30,538 nt of DNA from Gymnopilus junonius (GCA_015501075.1 JADNYJ010000387.1:1-30538); one strand, 5' to 3'. Numbered from the stretch's first letter, positions 1 to 12,900 are shown. The notes: generated from the sequence alone by a model not told the origin. Numbers and translations: made by a program.

Positions 1-90
1 AAATTGTGTCAAAGCGCGGGAACCAGAAAAGCCGTCAAGTGCGATGTTTCGAATGGACAACCTTGTGACCACTGTGAGTCAACGGTTTAG
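1..90 (+). other. Possible zinc-cluster-like coding fragment at window edge
   Basis: Frame 1 is open from the first base to the stop at 88-90. It reads a cysteine/lysine stretch containing TRKAVKCDVSNGQPCDHC. The K-C-D-x(4)-G-x-P-C-x2-C pattern resembles the second half of a fungal Zn2Cys6 DNA-binding cluster. A GTGAGT donor-like site at 74-79 falls right after it, as expected for an exon end. The first cysteine pair would lie outside the window, and the spacing after the first visible Cys is longer than usual. No continuing exon could be found, so this may be chance or a remnant. Confidence 0.25.
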
Positions 91-2731
91 CTAGTTTTCA
101 GCTATCAGCGCTGCAACATGTATGTAACTCACCTACATGTCACAATGGCAATACTTAAACTGGGAATGGAGCAGAATTTTGTCGCCTTTATTTCCTGCAG
201 ATCTCTGTCCATTGGAGGGTGGCAGAGGTGCCTCACTGCATCATCATCTAAGTATCCTGAACTGAGTGCCAGCTCAACCCTGACTCATCCTCTCTGAACT
301 TAGATGGCAGCTATGCCAACTAAAATTTTGACTTAATTGAGAAATTTCCCATTGGGTGAGAAACTGCAGCACATATTTTCCAAAGTCTTTTGAGATTTGT
401 TGAAAGACCAGGCCAGTGGCCAATTTAAACTGGACCACATCAGATCAAAGGTGAATCTAACTTTGATGTGCTTTGTGAGTGCATTGGTGACATATATGAT
501 AACCATATGACCATGGATGGGGCATACAAGTGAGAAAAACCTTGTCTAACTGCAAGTGACAGAGAAAAAGCAGAGGCAAATCTCAGGCTGGATGACACTG
601 AACATGCAGGTTTACCTTGATCTGATGATGCTTACCAGTCAGGCAGTCCATCTCTCACAAGAGTTTCATAACAGGTTTTTCCTGCAAGACACTTACTCTA
701 TTTACTCCCAAGTTCCAACATGCATTTGATTCTCTTGATATCAGAGAACATGACTCATGTGGCAAACTGCTGTAACAGTGCATGCAAGAATATTCTTCTC
801 AGATTCTCTGTCTGTGTCAATGAATAATTGTGATTCAAACTATTCTAGAATATTCTACTAACTTCTCTACCAATATGGAAACCTGTAGAACTTCATAGAA
901 CCTTTTTTAGTATTTTAAGCCTAATGGAGTTGTGTCCTATAATGACCTAGGTCATATGACTACTGACACCACTAGTCCTGGAGGTAAACCCTGACATCAG
1001 ATCAGCCAACAACAGGTCAATTTAAACATTATAAACATAAGCAAAAGGTGAATATGTTAAAGCATAAGTTGAGGCTGTGAGACTGACTGCATTGGGTCTC
1101 TTGGCCTTGACAGCATTTTGTTTTGCAGAATAGTTGACAGCTAAGATCAGAGGAGATTCAGTATCATTTATAGATTTATAGTGTCAAGGTTACTAAAACA
1201 TTTTGTTGTAAATATAAGAACTTCAAAAATCTTGAAAAGAACAAGTGGGCAAACTCTGGGGGATGCAATGGAGAGATTCATCCAAATGGGCTCTTTAAAT
1301 AATTGATCACTATTACCACTCATCCTACCACATTATAATTTCATATCAACATACCTATACTTATTGGACATTATAAGACTCAACTCAACCTCATCAATCT
1401 CACATTCTCATGTATGCTTTTACCCTTTTATCTTATCTACTTGGGCTTCTACCTAGGACACAATTGACAGAGTCATTGCTGTTCTCTTGTCTATCAACTT
1501 CCTCACCTTTTTCCCTATCCAGACCTTCCAGATACTTTTCAAAGCAAAAGACCATGGTTATGGGAGGCCAAGACCTTAGTCTGAATATTGACAATGTTCA
1601 ATCTACTGCATGGTATAGTAGTGTGATTGTTTAGGCTTGCTCTGAGTCCATAATGCTGTAATACTGTCTTCTGATCCTTACTTTATGCTGGTGCAGCACA
1701 ACAGATAGGAAATACAAAGCAGGCCACAGTAATGAGCATTTATAATAAAGCCAGTGATTTGTGAGAGTCAAAAAGAGTTAATCCGATGCCATATCATGCT
1801 AAGTTCTAATATGTCATTGCATCTTGCATAGCATCCACTCAAATATGCCCAAGCAAGAGTAGTATGCAGACTGAGATAGAAATTGTAAACAAGTCCATAA
1901 ACACTGACATATGGGTAATGTGATGCTTGCACATAAAAATGAGGCCCTAAAAGATATACTATTGTTCAAAAGAAATTGAGAATTAAGAGGTAAATGTTGC
2001 AGACCTGAATGAATTGATCAAATGCTTCAAGAACTTCACTGACAAAAAAAAGTTGATTGTGGTAAATGAAATGGGTGAAGCATCAACATAACAATTAATG
2101 CCATATTATCAGGCAAAGGAAGTACATCCAACAGGTGAACAGTCTTGTTTCTTGAGTCAGCAAGGAGCTCTGGCAGGTTCAAAAAACTCAAAATGGGAAT
2201 GTCTTGGTCAAGGTTTACTCATTTCAGCATGACTTTGGTGCCATCTCAAATCCTCACTGCATCCAGGAGCTTATACAAGCTTAAATCATGTCAAATTTTA
2301 ATCCACAGTTATCTTGAAAATCACTCACTGACAGAGGCCTTTCATCTTCATAACCATGCTCAGGAGGATGAGGGCCTGGGTAGACTGCAACTCCGATTGT
2401 CATGAAGGAGTCCAATTTGAATCAACTAATCAAGGCTGGGGAGTAGCTCGTAACCTTTGGCCAATATAAAAGGTTGTAGATTCACCCAGGTATAGTTCAA
2501 GCTCATGGATAGGGCTTTGCATATGAGGATATGTGGTGAGGGTGAGCGTAGTTATTGAATCATGTTTCAAAAATCGTTGTGAAATTCAACCAGCGTCCCA
2601 TCAGTTACTCAAAAAAGACGCTTATATCATCAGGCTGACTAAATACGGGAGACTAAAGCTTTCCGGGCCGCGAAGCGTTGCCGCTTTTGGAACAAGAAAG
2701 AAATTTTGCCGAGTTTGGCAGTGTGACGGTC
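91..2731. other. AT-rich region, no supported gene
   Basis: No open frame here shows a recognisable domain or a coherent set of splice sites. Local signals only: two heat-shock-element-like arrangements (GAA-TA-TTC at 788-795 and TTC-TA-GAA-TA-TTC at 843-855) and a perfect 14-base palindrome at 942-955. A stretch near 460-610 reads coding-like for about 50 residues but contains a stop. It could be degraded mobile-element or gene debris. The right end must contain the NOC4 promoter and leader. Confidence 0.5.
2461..2472 (+). promoter_or_regulatory. CCAAT/TATA-like motif upstream of NOC4
   Basis: The overlapping motifs CCAAT and TATAAAAG lie 260 bp before the NOC4 start codon. The distance is long for a core promoter of this gene unless it has a long leader, and no transcript start can be seen. 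It is only a motif match. Confidence 0.25.
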
Positions 2732-4970
2732 ATGGCTCCCTCTCTTCATTCTCTACCTCCGCCCTCAAAGAAGAGAAAGACATCCAAAGAGGATTATTCT
2801 TCGAGAATTAAACAACTCGAAGAGGAACTTACCGATGCAGCCGCAAAAAATACTTCTTTAAATCCACTCGCAGACTTGCTGGCTCTCGCATACGACGCTG
2901 AAGATCCTCATGACACATCGAAGGCAATCTATGCGCTTTACAGAGTATTTGTTATCATTATCTCAAACAATAAACTCGATATTAGTGGAGATGAGGCTGC
3001 AAAAGTTGTAAAGGCTTGGATTTGGGACCGTTTGCAGGTATATGTCGACTTCTTAGGCAGCCTTCTGCAGGACAATGAGAAGTTCCTCCGGGTGAGTGTA
3101 CTCTCCTTCTTCCCTGGTGGCTGTAAGCTTAACGTTAGTATACAATAGACTTCAGCTTTGCAGATTTTGTTCTCACTTCAAAAGCACTTGTCCACCTCGT
3201 CCACCAGGTCTTCACATCCGACAAAACCTCGGCCGCAATTCCACACCTCTCACTTCCGAAAGATAGTATCGTCACTTTTGCTGTGTCCCCGATCGCAGAG
3301 GCACTCTTCAACCCCCAAGCAAGATGGCGCCTTGATTGACCCTGATGTCCTAAACTTGTTCTATGATACTTGGTTCAGTGTCCACGGTGACATTCGGTGG
3401 TTCTTTCTTCGTGACTCTGCGTACGTATTTGAATACCTCTCTGTTAACTGTTGTTCATCCTTTCTTACGCAGGACGCTATTAAATACCCACTCACCTACC
3501 GACTATCCAATCTTCCAGTGAACCTCCTTTCCATTCTCGAACGTATGTCCACCTTCCCCACTGAACAGAGCGAACTAAACGCTTGGTGGGTCGAAGAACT
3601 CGGAGCAAAGCCTCCGAAGCCAAAAGAATTTAAAAAGGCACCAACAGATGGAGATTCTTCAGAGGACGAGGAGGAAAATGTCAAGGCGGGCGATGAGGAC
3701 GACGACTGGAGAAAATTCTTTGATGAACCAGCAAAGACGGCTGATGGAAAAACGAAAAGCTCCTCTGCCCGATTACATCAATTGACAATTCACCAATCCT
3801 TGCATTCTCTTCCGTCGCACAAGGCCGTTTTTACAAGAGCATGGCTCACCTTACTTCCCTGCCTCTCAACCAACGGGAGTGTAGAGAAAAATACGACGAG
3901 AGCGCTGAACTTGATGCATCGCGGGGTTTTACCACATCTGACAAGGCCCATTCTCGTCATGGATTGGATCGGTGCATGTGTTGATATGGGTACGCTACTT
4001 GATGATTTATTTTATGTTTTGTTTGCTGATACATTACGTTCCTCCAAAAGGCGGGTCCGTCGGCTTACTGGCATTGAACGCGTTATTTATGCTCATGAAG
4101 GAGTACAATCTGTATGGTCTTTCCAACTTTTTTGCCATTTTCCATTCCGACATCAACCTAGGGACTATCCTTCGTTCTACACGCGTTTGTACGCCTTCCT
4201 TGACCGTGACATCCTTCACTCAAAGCACCGGTCGCGATTTTTCCGTTTAACTGAACTGTTCTTGAGTTCAACGTACGCTTCATTTTTTCTTTGGAGGGTC
4301 ATATCTGATTCCATGCTAGACATTTACCTGCTGCTCTCTTAGCTTCATTCGTCAAGAAACTCTCTAGATTGTCACTTACAGCACCACCGGCTGCCATCGT
4401 AATGGTCATTCCATTTACATACAACATCCTCAAAAGACACCCCGCTCTGATGGTCATGATTCACCGAGCTGACGTTGACGACTCGAATGGTAATTTACCC
4501 ACCTCATTTCGGCAGCCTACCCTTGCTCATCAGTTCTTGTTAGACTCTTTCTTGCCCGATGAGAGAAACCCCGTAGAAACTCATGCCATAGACAGCTCTC
4601 TTTGGGAGCTTCTCTCCCACACGTCACATTATCACGCTCCTGTCTCAACGATGTGCAAGATTTTCTCGGAGCCGTTCACAAAACCGGGTTATGCTATGGA
4701 GGATTTCCTGGATCATACATACAACACTGTAAGCCAAGTCTCCTTTCTACATTTTTCCATGTATTGCTTGTCCATGGAGCTCATGCTGTTGGTCTCTTGC
4801 AGCTTTTTGAAACTGAGGTCAACAGGAAGATCAAGCGCGAGCCCGCGTTAGCTATGGAGTCGAGTGTAAATGTATTTGCGCAGAGTCGAGAGCAAGATGG
4901 TTCGGAGGATTTGTCGTCGGTGGTTGGTACACAGCGAGATTTCATAAACGAGCTTTGGGCGTTTGCTTGA
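2732..4970 (+). CDS. NOC4: Nucleolar complex protein 4 (CBF/Mak21 family)
   Basis: Homologue of NOC4/UTP19, a nucleolar factor that with NOP14 is needed for maturation and export of the 40S subunit. I place seven exons: 2732-3091, 3164-3424, 3473-3989, 4051-4111, 4162-4272, 4320-4728 and 4803-4970, joined by GT-AG introns of 47-74 bp. They total 1887 nt, exactly 628 codons plus stop. The N-terminus is basic (PPPSKKRKTSK); residues about 263-285 form an acidic linker (DSSEDEEENVKAGDEDDDW). The family-defining CBF/Mak21 domain begins near residue 379 (GGSVGLLALNALFMLMKEYN) and includes HSKHRSRFFRLTELFLSS and the helix VIPFTYNILKRHP. The start at 2732 (CATGGCT context) is chosen because sequence further upstream in frame does not look conserved. 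The second intron (3425-3472, 48 bp) is stop-free and in frame, so it is the least certain. The gene converges on the GH47 gene. Confidence 0.92.
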
Positions 4971-5533
4971 GGCTACGTATTCGATACATGGGCGTGCATA
5001 AGTGCTGGTGGTGCTAATTTACATCTCAACTGCCTGCTTTGTAACGACATTGGCGCGTTTTCTAATGGCGTTCACAATCAACTTGCCTTACGTTCAGACC
5101 TTGCGAATTCGGTGTATGGCAAGTTAAACTCGCAGATGACTGGACACTTATGTGGCAGCCTAAAGGCTTATTTGACGTGCACTTAAACTTGGAATATAGC
5201 AGTTTCTGTCCAACTCTACTGATTGTCCTTTGAAGTTTCGCTAGCCCTCTAGGCTGCCCCCTGCTCTATGTCAGGTGAGAGATGGGAAAGACGGGAAGGC
5301 CTTTAGGGACGTGCATAACGTTGAGGTGCTGAGCTGGACCTGCAAGGGGGACAGGAGTTGAACCCAACTGGTTCAAAAGGCACTGCCCAGCAGGGAATCA
5401 CGAACTTTGTAAAGTGCCTCATCCTTTTCCAAATGTATATCAAGCGGAAATATGCCAGCAATAACCCGTGTATGAATACATATGTTAAATACAACTCAAA
5501 AGTGAATTTGAAAGATTGATAGTCCATGTCCAT
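4971..5533. other. Convergent intergenic region
   Basis: This is the 563 bp between the stop codons of NOC4 (+) and the GH47 gene (-). It should hold both 3' untranslated regions. I see no open frame with a recognisable domain and no repeat. Confidence 0.6.
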
Positions 5534-8150
5534 TTATACCGATCGTCTGACCTGTGAAGGAACCTTAACACCTTGAGGTTGCTTGGCACTAGGACTAACG
5601 GCGGGCAAGGGAGGGCCGGTCTTGAGTTTGAAAGTACCGTTCGGTGGCAAGACCTTGCCACTTCCATATACCGGTTTGGCTGGAGGTGCGATGAAGGGAT
5701 GTGCCTCAGTGTTAAAGATAACTACATAAAAATAGGACGAGACGGTCAGATAAAAGGAGACCAAGGTGACGAAAGCGGAGCTTACACTTGTCCAGACTGA
5801 TACGGTTAGGGTCATCGAAAGTGAGGTACCTGGAGGAACAATGCGTGGTGTGAGCCGCTTTTGATACTAGCAAAAACAAAGACAACGAGGGACTGACAAG
5901 TATTTCAAGACCTCGGCAAACCAGAAACTCGGTGTATCATCTATCTTGCTCGTATTGGGGTCATTGATATCATTGATGCCCGCAAAGCCGGTGGACGTCT
6001 TCAAGAACTTATTGAAACTGTTAATAGCACTGGCAGCGCGATCAAGGTATTTTTGGTCGCCAGTCGCACGATAAGCATAGAAGTTGGATTCAAGGACCTC
6101 GGGGCGGTTGATGTAGTCGGACCCAGTGATGTAGTAGCCATGCTCATTGTAGAATGCCAGCTGTTCAGCGGAAATCGAGCTGCCTGTGAAGTTGCCGTCG
6201 GATGAGATGAAGGCGAATGTTTCGGGACCAATGCCAGTCCTAAAATATTCCGCGTTAAGCCGCGGGTTGGGACTTAGTCTTGTAGAGAGTATGCTCACGC
6301 GTCTCCTGCATAGGTATTCCAGCAGGCATCAACCAAGTCAAGGCCAACATTGAAAATCGTTTGGTTATTCAAGAGACTTCCAGCTGTTGTTGCGGGAAGT
6401 GAGAAAAACTGGGGTCAGAGAAAAAGTTCTAGATCGCTTACCGAACAACCAATTTCCACCATAGTAGCAGGCCAAGTGAGAGCCCTCATGGAAGATCGTA
6501 CCTTCTTCAAAGTCGGCCAGGTAAACGAAGTTCCCGACGGTTGAGGTCTGGAATATCAATACTTAGCGGACCGGTAGGAAAGATATAAGTGAAAAGGACT
6601 TACACGGCGCAAAAACTTGATCGAAGAGTCTGCAGCAGTGTGCCACGTGTCCGCAAATAAATTATCATTTGTATTCGAGAGACGGGCGAATTTGATGAGG
6701 TATTCAAAATAACTATCAGATCCCCCTCCCCATGACTGTTCAGCGTGAGTCTCTCAACCAGCGAGAAAGTTGATAATGAAGCTCACGACAAAATCTCCGA
6801 CAAAATCTCCAGAAGAAGGATCAATCCCTTGAGCAGCCAAACCTAATGCATAGTCCGGTTAGAAATGAAGTCTGGCAATGTCGACGGACCGACAGACACT
6901 CGTGAGAGACCACTCACCTGGCAGTGGGGCTGCCTAGATAAAGCGACGGTTTTAGCTCGGCTGTAACGGGAGAAGAGGTATTTTGAAGCACACCAAGTTC
7001 GCGATGTGAGTGACGGATTTAACCGCCAAATCAGCGTAGGTCTGGTTTCCTGTGTGCTTTGAGAGGGTTGCGAACTCGAGAGTAAGCTTAAAGAGCAAAG
7101 ATCAGGAAGTGGAGATCATTAAAGCGAAAAACTGACTGTTCCAGCTTCTGCGATATTCGACTGGCAGAGAATTCAGAAATAGATGTGAGAAAGAGCTGCA
7201 CCAGAAATAGTGCACAAACTCACAGTAGAGATTTGGGGAGAGTTGGTCGAAAAATCAAGTTCGCCGAATGGGACATCGTTTGACTGAGAAGTGGGAAATG
7301 GGATCAGTTGGCGGAACCACAGCCAGAGAAGATACGTACCCCAACCCAAGCAAAAGTCAACTTGTCACCGACTTCCTTAGCTTTGGCAAGCAAAGCAGGG
7401 AACTTCTGACCGCTGAGCTCGTATGCACTCAGGAGTCCTCCAACATAACGGATAGTCGTTTCAAAGACACTAAGAAGGCGTCCAGTCAGTTGTAATTCAC
7501 AAGCATATAGATCTGGCCGCCTCTGGCACACCTGACCGTGTCCGGGGTTTGCGAAACACTGAAATCGATGTGGCTAGAGAAGTTTACTGCCTCCAGGAAA
7601 AGATCCTGCACGATAACGGCAGTTAGTCGCGTAAATACACGACGCTGGCATCACAGATGTGGAGCTTACATCCAATCCCATCAGGAACTAGAATTTAGGA
7701 CTCAGAAGACATCGAGAGCACAAAGCTAATCAAATACCAAAGTGTCCAAAGCATCGACAATCGAGGCACCTAGCTCCTATGGTGAACGTTGTAAAGAGTT
7801 CAATGTTGATGATGCATACCCCAGCCATTACGCCCATCAGAGAAACCTGGTCGAAATCATTCAATGCACAATTACAAAACGATTGCAAAGAAGCTACGAA
7901 CTTTGACTGAGTGGGGAGAGATCGTCATGGCCAAATGCAAACTCTCTGTAAAGCAGGATTGAATAAAAGTGTTTCTGCATTTCATATTTCTTCACCTGTA
8001 AGCCTGGTAACTTTCGTTGAAAATTTGTACAACAGCTTCTTGATGGACACGAGCAGACGGGGGGAGAACAATGGACGGGTTCTGGACTGGGCCTGCGAGA
8101 GCTGTACCAAGGAGAGCTAGAGAGATGCTGAGGCGTGCAATGGACGGCAT
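5534..8150 (-). CDS. Secreted GH47 mannosyl-oligosaccharide 1,2-alpha-mannosidase
   Basis: Class I (GH47) enzyme, which removes alpha-1,2-linked mannose from high-mannose N-glycans in a Ca2+-dependent inverting reaction. Eighteen exons can be placed (8150-7996, 7945-7902, 7846-7820, 7769-7738, 7687-7670, 7605-7532, 7469-7340, 7283-7224, 7160-7137, 7086-6994, 6933-6918, 6842-6787, 6735-6604, 6547-6442, 6383-6299, 6239-5898, 5829-5786, 5721-5534). They total 1626 nt, 541 residues plus stop, close to the family's usual size. [19 protein letters not shown] is a clear signal peptide with no membrane anchor after it, so the protein is likely secreted or vacuolar. Family landmarks in order: GHDDLSPLS (about 57), [20 protein letters not shown] with E120, [11 protein letters not shown] with D250, [23 protein letters not shown] with E398, and NTEAHPF with the Ca2+-binding Thr484. 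E120, D250 and E398 occupy the places of the conserved acidic triad (assignment from the family, not tested). Several N-glycosylation sequons are present. It appears intact. Confidence 0.93.
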
Positions 8151-9178
8151 AGTAAATGCTTAACCTCTAGCCGTGAAAGGGTAAATGGACAAGAAGTTGG
8201 GGGTCCTTTTGTATGAAAGGCCTGTCTTTTATGCATTTGAACACTTGCACTACAATTGAAATTCAAATAATGTATGGCACGATATTAAGTAACGCACCGA
8301 TAGAAGTTCCAGGGCAGGGGCACGAACCGATCTTTCAACTAAAATAGCTTCCGTTGGTGCTAGAAAAAGAATGTTCGATCGTCTAGCAGTCGGGTGCGTG
8401 TAGAATTTTCATTGGGCGGGTCCTTCAGTTCGCAGCGTCGACAGAGTGACGCGTCATCTTACAAATGACAATTTGAAAATATGGTGGCATGCGAAAAGAA
8501 CAAGAGAAGCTTGTGACACGATGGGACTGGTGATACAGCAGTGACAGAGAGCTTTGAGCTTGAGAGTGTGATAGGAAGCCTGTTTAATCGCGAGTCTTTG
8601 ATTCCCCTTCGCATGAAAACACATCCCGTGATTGATAGAAGAGAGGCGGGACGCGTGGCCGGTATTGTAAAGAAGCTCGGAACCATCCCGTCCATGAATC
8701 GGATGTAGGGCGATCACGATGAGATGCCTTCGCCCTTATATTCATACAAAGCAAAAAGGACTCTTTAAAGTCTCCCTCTTAGCCTGTCGATCGGGAATAA
8801 GTAGACGAGAATACATGGCAAAAATATATCACACTTAGTATGCATTGCGCTGGAGTTTCTTATACCTTTTCAGCCATAGTCATCACAAGTGGAAAGTGCG
8901 ACAGATACCCCCAAGCTTATTTTAGTTGATCCCACCTGAGATAACCTGAAGAATTCTGTATCAGACACTGAAACTTGCATGACATGTATAAATTTTAATT
9001 AAGACACTCAAGACTCCAGTATCCAGTGCTTGAGCAGTGGAGAGGGGCCGGGGGCTAGGCAGCAGCTGAGATGGTGATGGATTGGTGTAGTCCTACGGCA
9101 AACAGGCCCGACGTGTAGCTAATCTACGGGATCACGTGCAATGATCAGATAGTGCCTATCTCCCTATTCCAGCAGTCA
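8151..9178. other. Upstream region of GH47 gene, no gene seen
   Basis: About 1 kb upstream of the GH47 start codon on its strand. It should contain the GH47 promoter, but no TATA box stands close to the start. A reading frame on the minus strand at 8454-8717 has no recognisable content. Sequence from about 8900 is AT-rich and resembles mobile-element flank. Confidence 0.5.
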
Positions 9179-9282
9179 TCACACGGGGGGCAAGCGGCTG
9201 TCCAATTGGCTCAAAATGAGCATTTTGTAATATAAAAGTGCTCATTTTGGGCCGTTTGGACAGTTGCTTGCCCGTCGTGTCA
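9179..9282. mobile_element. Short foldback/MITE-like inverted repeat
   Basis: The two halves are imperfect reverse complements. The left outer arm reads TCACACGGGGGGCAAGCG and the right arm in reverse complement reads TGACACGACGGGCAAGCA, followed by CTGTCC on both sides. The inner arms CAAAATGAGCA(T/C)TTT flank a short AT loop near 9220-9232. The whole unit is 104 bp and would fold into a near-complete hairpin. No open frame is present and no certain target-site duplication was seen, so the superfamily cannot be named. Confidence 0.65.
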
Positions 9283-9925
9283 ATGATTGAAGGTGCAGCT
9301 GCAATGACATGGAATGACAATGGTTAGAAAGACTCTAGCAAGTTGCTGGCAAATAAAGGAGAAAAATAAAAAAATTTGCTGACCTTGATCATGGCAGGTT
9401 GGTCCCCCTTGCCTTTCTGTCAGTTGTATCTGGAGAGATCTGGTGACAAATGCGATCCTGTGGTGACATTATGATAACCCGAGTGAAGGAAAGAAACAAG
9501 AATAGAGTCCTGACAGGACTCGGAGCCTCAACTTCTTCACCTATAAATAGCACAGAGGGATGTTTGTACCTGTAAAATTTAAATGTCAGTAAGAGTGTTG
9601 AACTGCCACATGAAGTACTACATAAAATGTTAGTAAGAAACCAGATAGAGCAGTCAGAAGACTCTCATCTAGACCAAGGTCCTAAAGAGAAGCAGCACCG
9701 GAGGAATGGGGATAGTAGCCACTGAGTTCTTTACTGATCTCCTAGTCTCATGCACATTTTCAGAGATTTATGGTGTATCCAAGTTGGTCGTGGGATTAAC
9801 AAGATAGGCATTTTAATAGTGAGAATTATTATACAGCAGATGGAGATAACCTAATGATTTGAAGGGAGCAGTCGTAGCATCATTATATGGATAACTAGAC
9901 AAGAACAGGACACCTTCAAAGTTTA
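9283..9925. other. Intergenic, 3' of the F-box gene
   Basis: This 640 bp between the foldback element and the stop codon of the F-box gene holds no reading frame with a recognisable domain. The last part should be the 3' untranslated region of the minus-strand F-box gene. Nothing else is supported. Confidence 0.5.
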
Positions 9926-12900
9926 TTATAATGGGATCTCAGGACCGCGGAAGCAAAATATATCTTCATCCCGAATCTCCTCTATTTGGTGCCTGGAAGG
10001 AAACAATGGTATGTCAGCATCGCAGCACAGAGTACATAAGCCGGGAAACTCACTTCGCCTTCAAGTGTGATCTCATTCCGTTGAAATTAAACAACGGTGG
10101 GGGCTTCTCCAACGGGCCTTCAATTCCAAGATCGTGCATATGATGTATGATAGCTGACAGTTCAATAAGCTCCGGCTTGTTTCCACCGCGGGGAACTAAA
10201 GGGAGAGGAGGATTTTGAGCACTGGTCTGTTCAGCTGCCTGATTCGAATCTGAATCGCCATTCCCAAGAGCTGGACTTGAAGAGGCAGCAGCAGCAGCGG
10301 CGGCTTCGGTGGACTGCTTTTGTCTAAGGCAGTGTCGACATCCATAATTATTCTTATCGATCTCTTTTTCCCAGCAGCAGTATATGACAGGGGGCCAAGA
10401 AGCTTCTGCACAAGACCGTGATGATAAGGAAATACTCCGCAGCAAGTTAAAATGTCCTCCGAAGCAAACGAGACTTTCATATTGTCGTGCCTGTGGCTGT
10501 GTCCAATCTACAGAATGTTTTAAGGAGAGGACAAGAAAAACTCGAAAAGCAGAACATACGAGGCTTCTGGAGTCCAAGACCATACAAGGTTCACAGGACA
10601 TGCATACGACAGCGAGGCCGACTGTCAGTAAATAGTTACCTGCTTGACGATCTTCAGCATGTTCAAGCGCCGCGACGCTCGCCCTCAAAACATTGATCGC
10701 CTAGATATGTCAAGTAAATCTCACGGCTAAGTTCAGATGAAAAAGCAATCGTCGACACCGACCTTTTCGTCCTTGACGAAATTAGCAGCGTCCCAAATCA
10801 CCTTCTTTCCCGTCCTCAACCTGCCCTTCTCTTTATTACCAACTACGCACTCATGCAAGCATGCGCCAGCGAAGTCCATGCACCCGTCCATTCGATACTT
10901 TTGCTCCACACAACCGCATCTCTTGCAGAAGAACCGGCCAGTGACCCTTTCGACGGGATGCAAGATATTCTTGCTTGCATTCTTCCAATTTTGTGGGAAG
11001 CCCAGTACAAGGCCCAAATCGACTTTCGCTTTGTCCACCCACTTCTTCAATTGGCTGGCAAGAAGCTCCTTCATAACCTTATCGTTTTGCAGTGTCTCTG
11101 AGACAGAGACGACAGTTTTCCCGCGCTCTGCGGATTGAAGCATTTCGATTACGGGCAACTTTCGGAAGGTTGGGAGCGACGGCATATAAGGGTACGCCTT
11201 GGTTGAACGGAGACGGTTGTAGACTGTCTCGACCTCCCCACGGTTTTTCATAAGCGAAATTTCAGCGCTACGCCTTTCCCGTTTGTCGGCAAGCGCAAGA
11301 AGCTGAGCTTCAATTTGCTCCTGCATGACTTGGACGTCTGAAAGTCAGGTCATAAATACAATCTAAAAAGAGGTGAGGGGACACCACGTACCAACTTCGC
11401 TAATTTTTTCAATCAACTTTGTTTTGCGTAATTGATAAGGACCGTAGACGGTATTGTTAAGATCATCATATTCCCAACCATAAGATGATGCAATTTTCTT
11501 GCTCCTGACGTGGAAAAATACCATCAGAAAGACTCGACAATGAACCTGTTAAATTTTCACTTACAAAGTTAAGTTATTCTCCTTCGTGCGGTTCAGCTCT
11601 TGCACTCTGTGCTTGTTCCACTTGTGAATCTCGACACAGAACTGAAATGAAAAAAAGCTGCTTGAACCAAGTTCTGCCACATCTAGAGAAGGAAAACAAA
11701 CCTTCATCCATTGCTCGTTACGCTTTTTAGTTTGCCCAAATTTCTGCAACAAAAGGAATAAATGAATGCATGACAAGGCGTCTATGAATTGGAAGGTACC
11801 TCTTGATCTACGATTCCCGGAAGACACATGGCTTGAACGGCAATGACTTGTTCTGCACGAGCAAAGTACATAGCCAAGTCGGGCCCTGATTTCACCAAAG
11901 AAGCAAACATTAGCCTTGACACCTATTTTCCAACATACGAGATGGAAGGACTTGCACGTTGCGTTTCCAACAAACACCCGGCCTAAAAAAGGAGTAATAT
12001 TCATTGTAGTTACAACCAAATAGACGGATTAAATACCCACCCGCCAAGAAAGGTCCTTCATTCGTGGGCACGAGTTCATACACCCTATCGATAGCAGGTA
12101 TCCCCTGACGGAACATTCGAGTGAACTTGATCGATTTTCTGGAAAATTTAAGGAAAATGCGATCAAATCAGTTCGAAATTCGACCGAATGATAAATGCAT
12201 ACGTAGAATTACTACATCGGGGCTACATTATAACGTTTTTAAGATTCAGTTATCCAATAAAAGCAGGAAATACTCACATCCTTGCAAATTCTTGCTCTTA
12301 GCGCAAAAGAAGCGTAGGATAACGACGTCTCTTTACCACAAAACTACGATGAGTCAGAAAGAAATGCATTATTTAGTAGTTGTGAAGTAGATACCAACGT
12401 ACCTCACACTTGCCGCCATCAAACACAAACGCAGCATAGGCAGCTTCCCCGAAAAACCCCTTTGGTGGATCTGGGAGTTTCGCTATGAACTTAGTCTCTG
12501 TTCTTTCTATCGGGCCCGCATGCCCCAGAGGAAGACTATGTTCCACGACTGTATATTCGAAAGTACATCCCGATCCCTTCCGTGCCTCGCGCCATATGAA
12601 TTGGGCTTCCGAACTCAGAAGGGTCATACAAAGGGCTTTGCAGGTCCGCGCTACTGCAAGGACGTGCTGGGGTGAGCCTGTTAGAATGAGGATTTCTGCT
12701 TGAAGCTCGAGAGGGAGAGTGAGGATGGAGCAGCCTGGGGTTGGAGCAGATGCAGACTGGGATGCACTAGTATTCGCATTTGCTTCATCGACGACAGCAG
12801 AAGCCGGTAGTTGATGGTTGGAATGATCACCAAGGCGCACCCTCTTCGCTGGTGGTGCTCCGACGTCTGGAGTTTCACCCGAGCTGGAGGCCGAGGGGGG

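Noticed and set aside
3166..3349. Alternative frame in NOC4 exon 2
   Set aside because: It looks protein-like but ends in TGA, whereas the chosen frame gives FHTSHFRKIVSSLLLC and joins both neighbours in phase.
8454..8717. 87-codon minus-strand frame upstream of GH47
   Set aside because: No domain, no splice context and no start context; likely chance.
10737..11138. 133-codon plus-strand frame
   Set aside because: Antisense to the F-box gene's C-terminal exons, which have conserved cysteine pairs on the minus strand.
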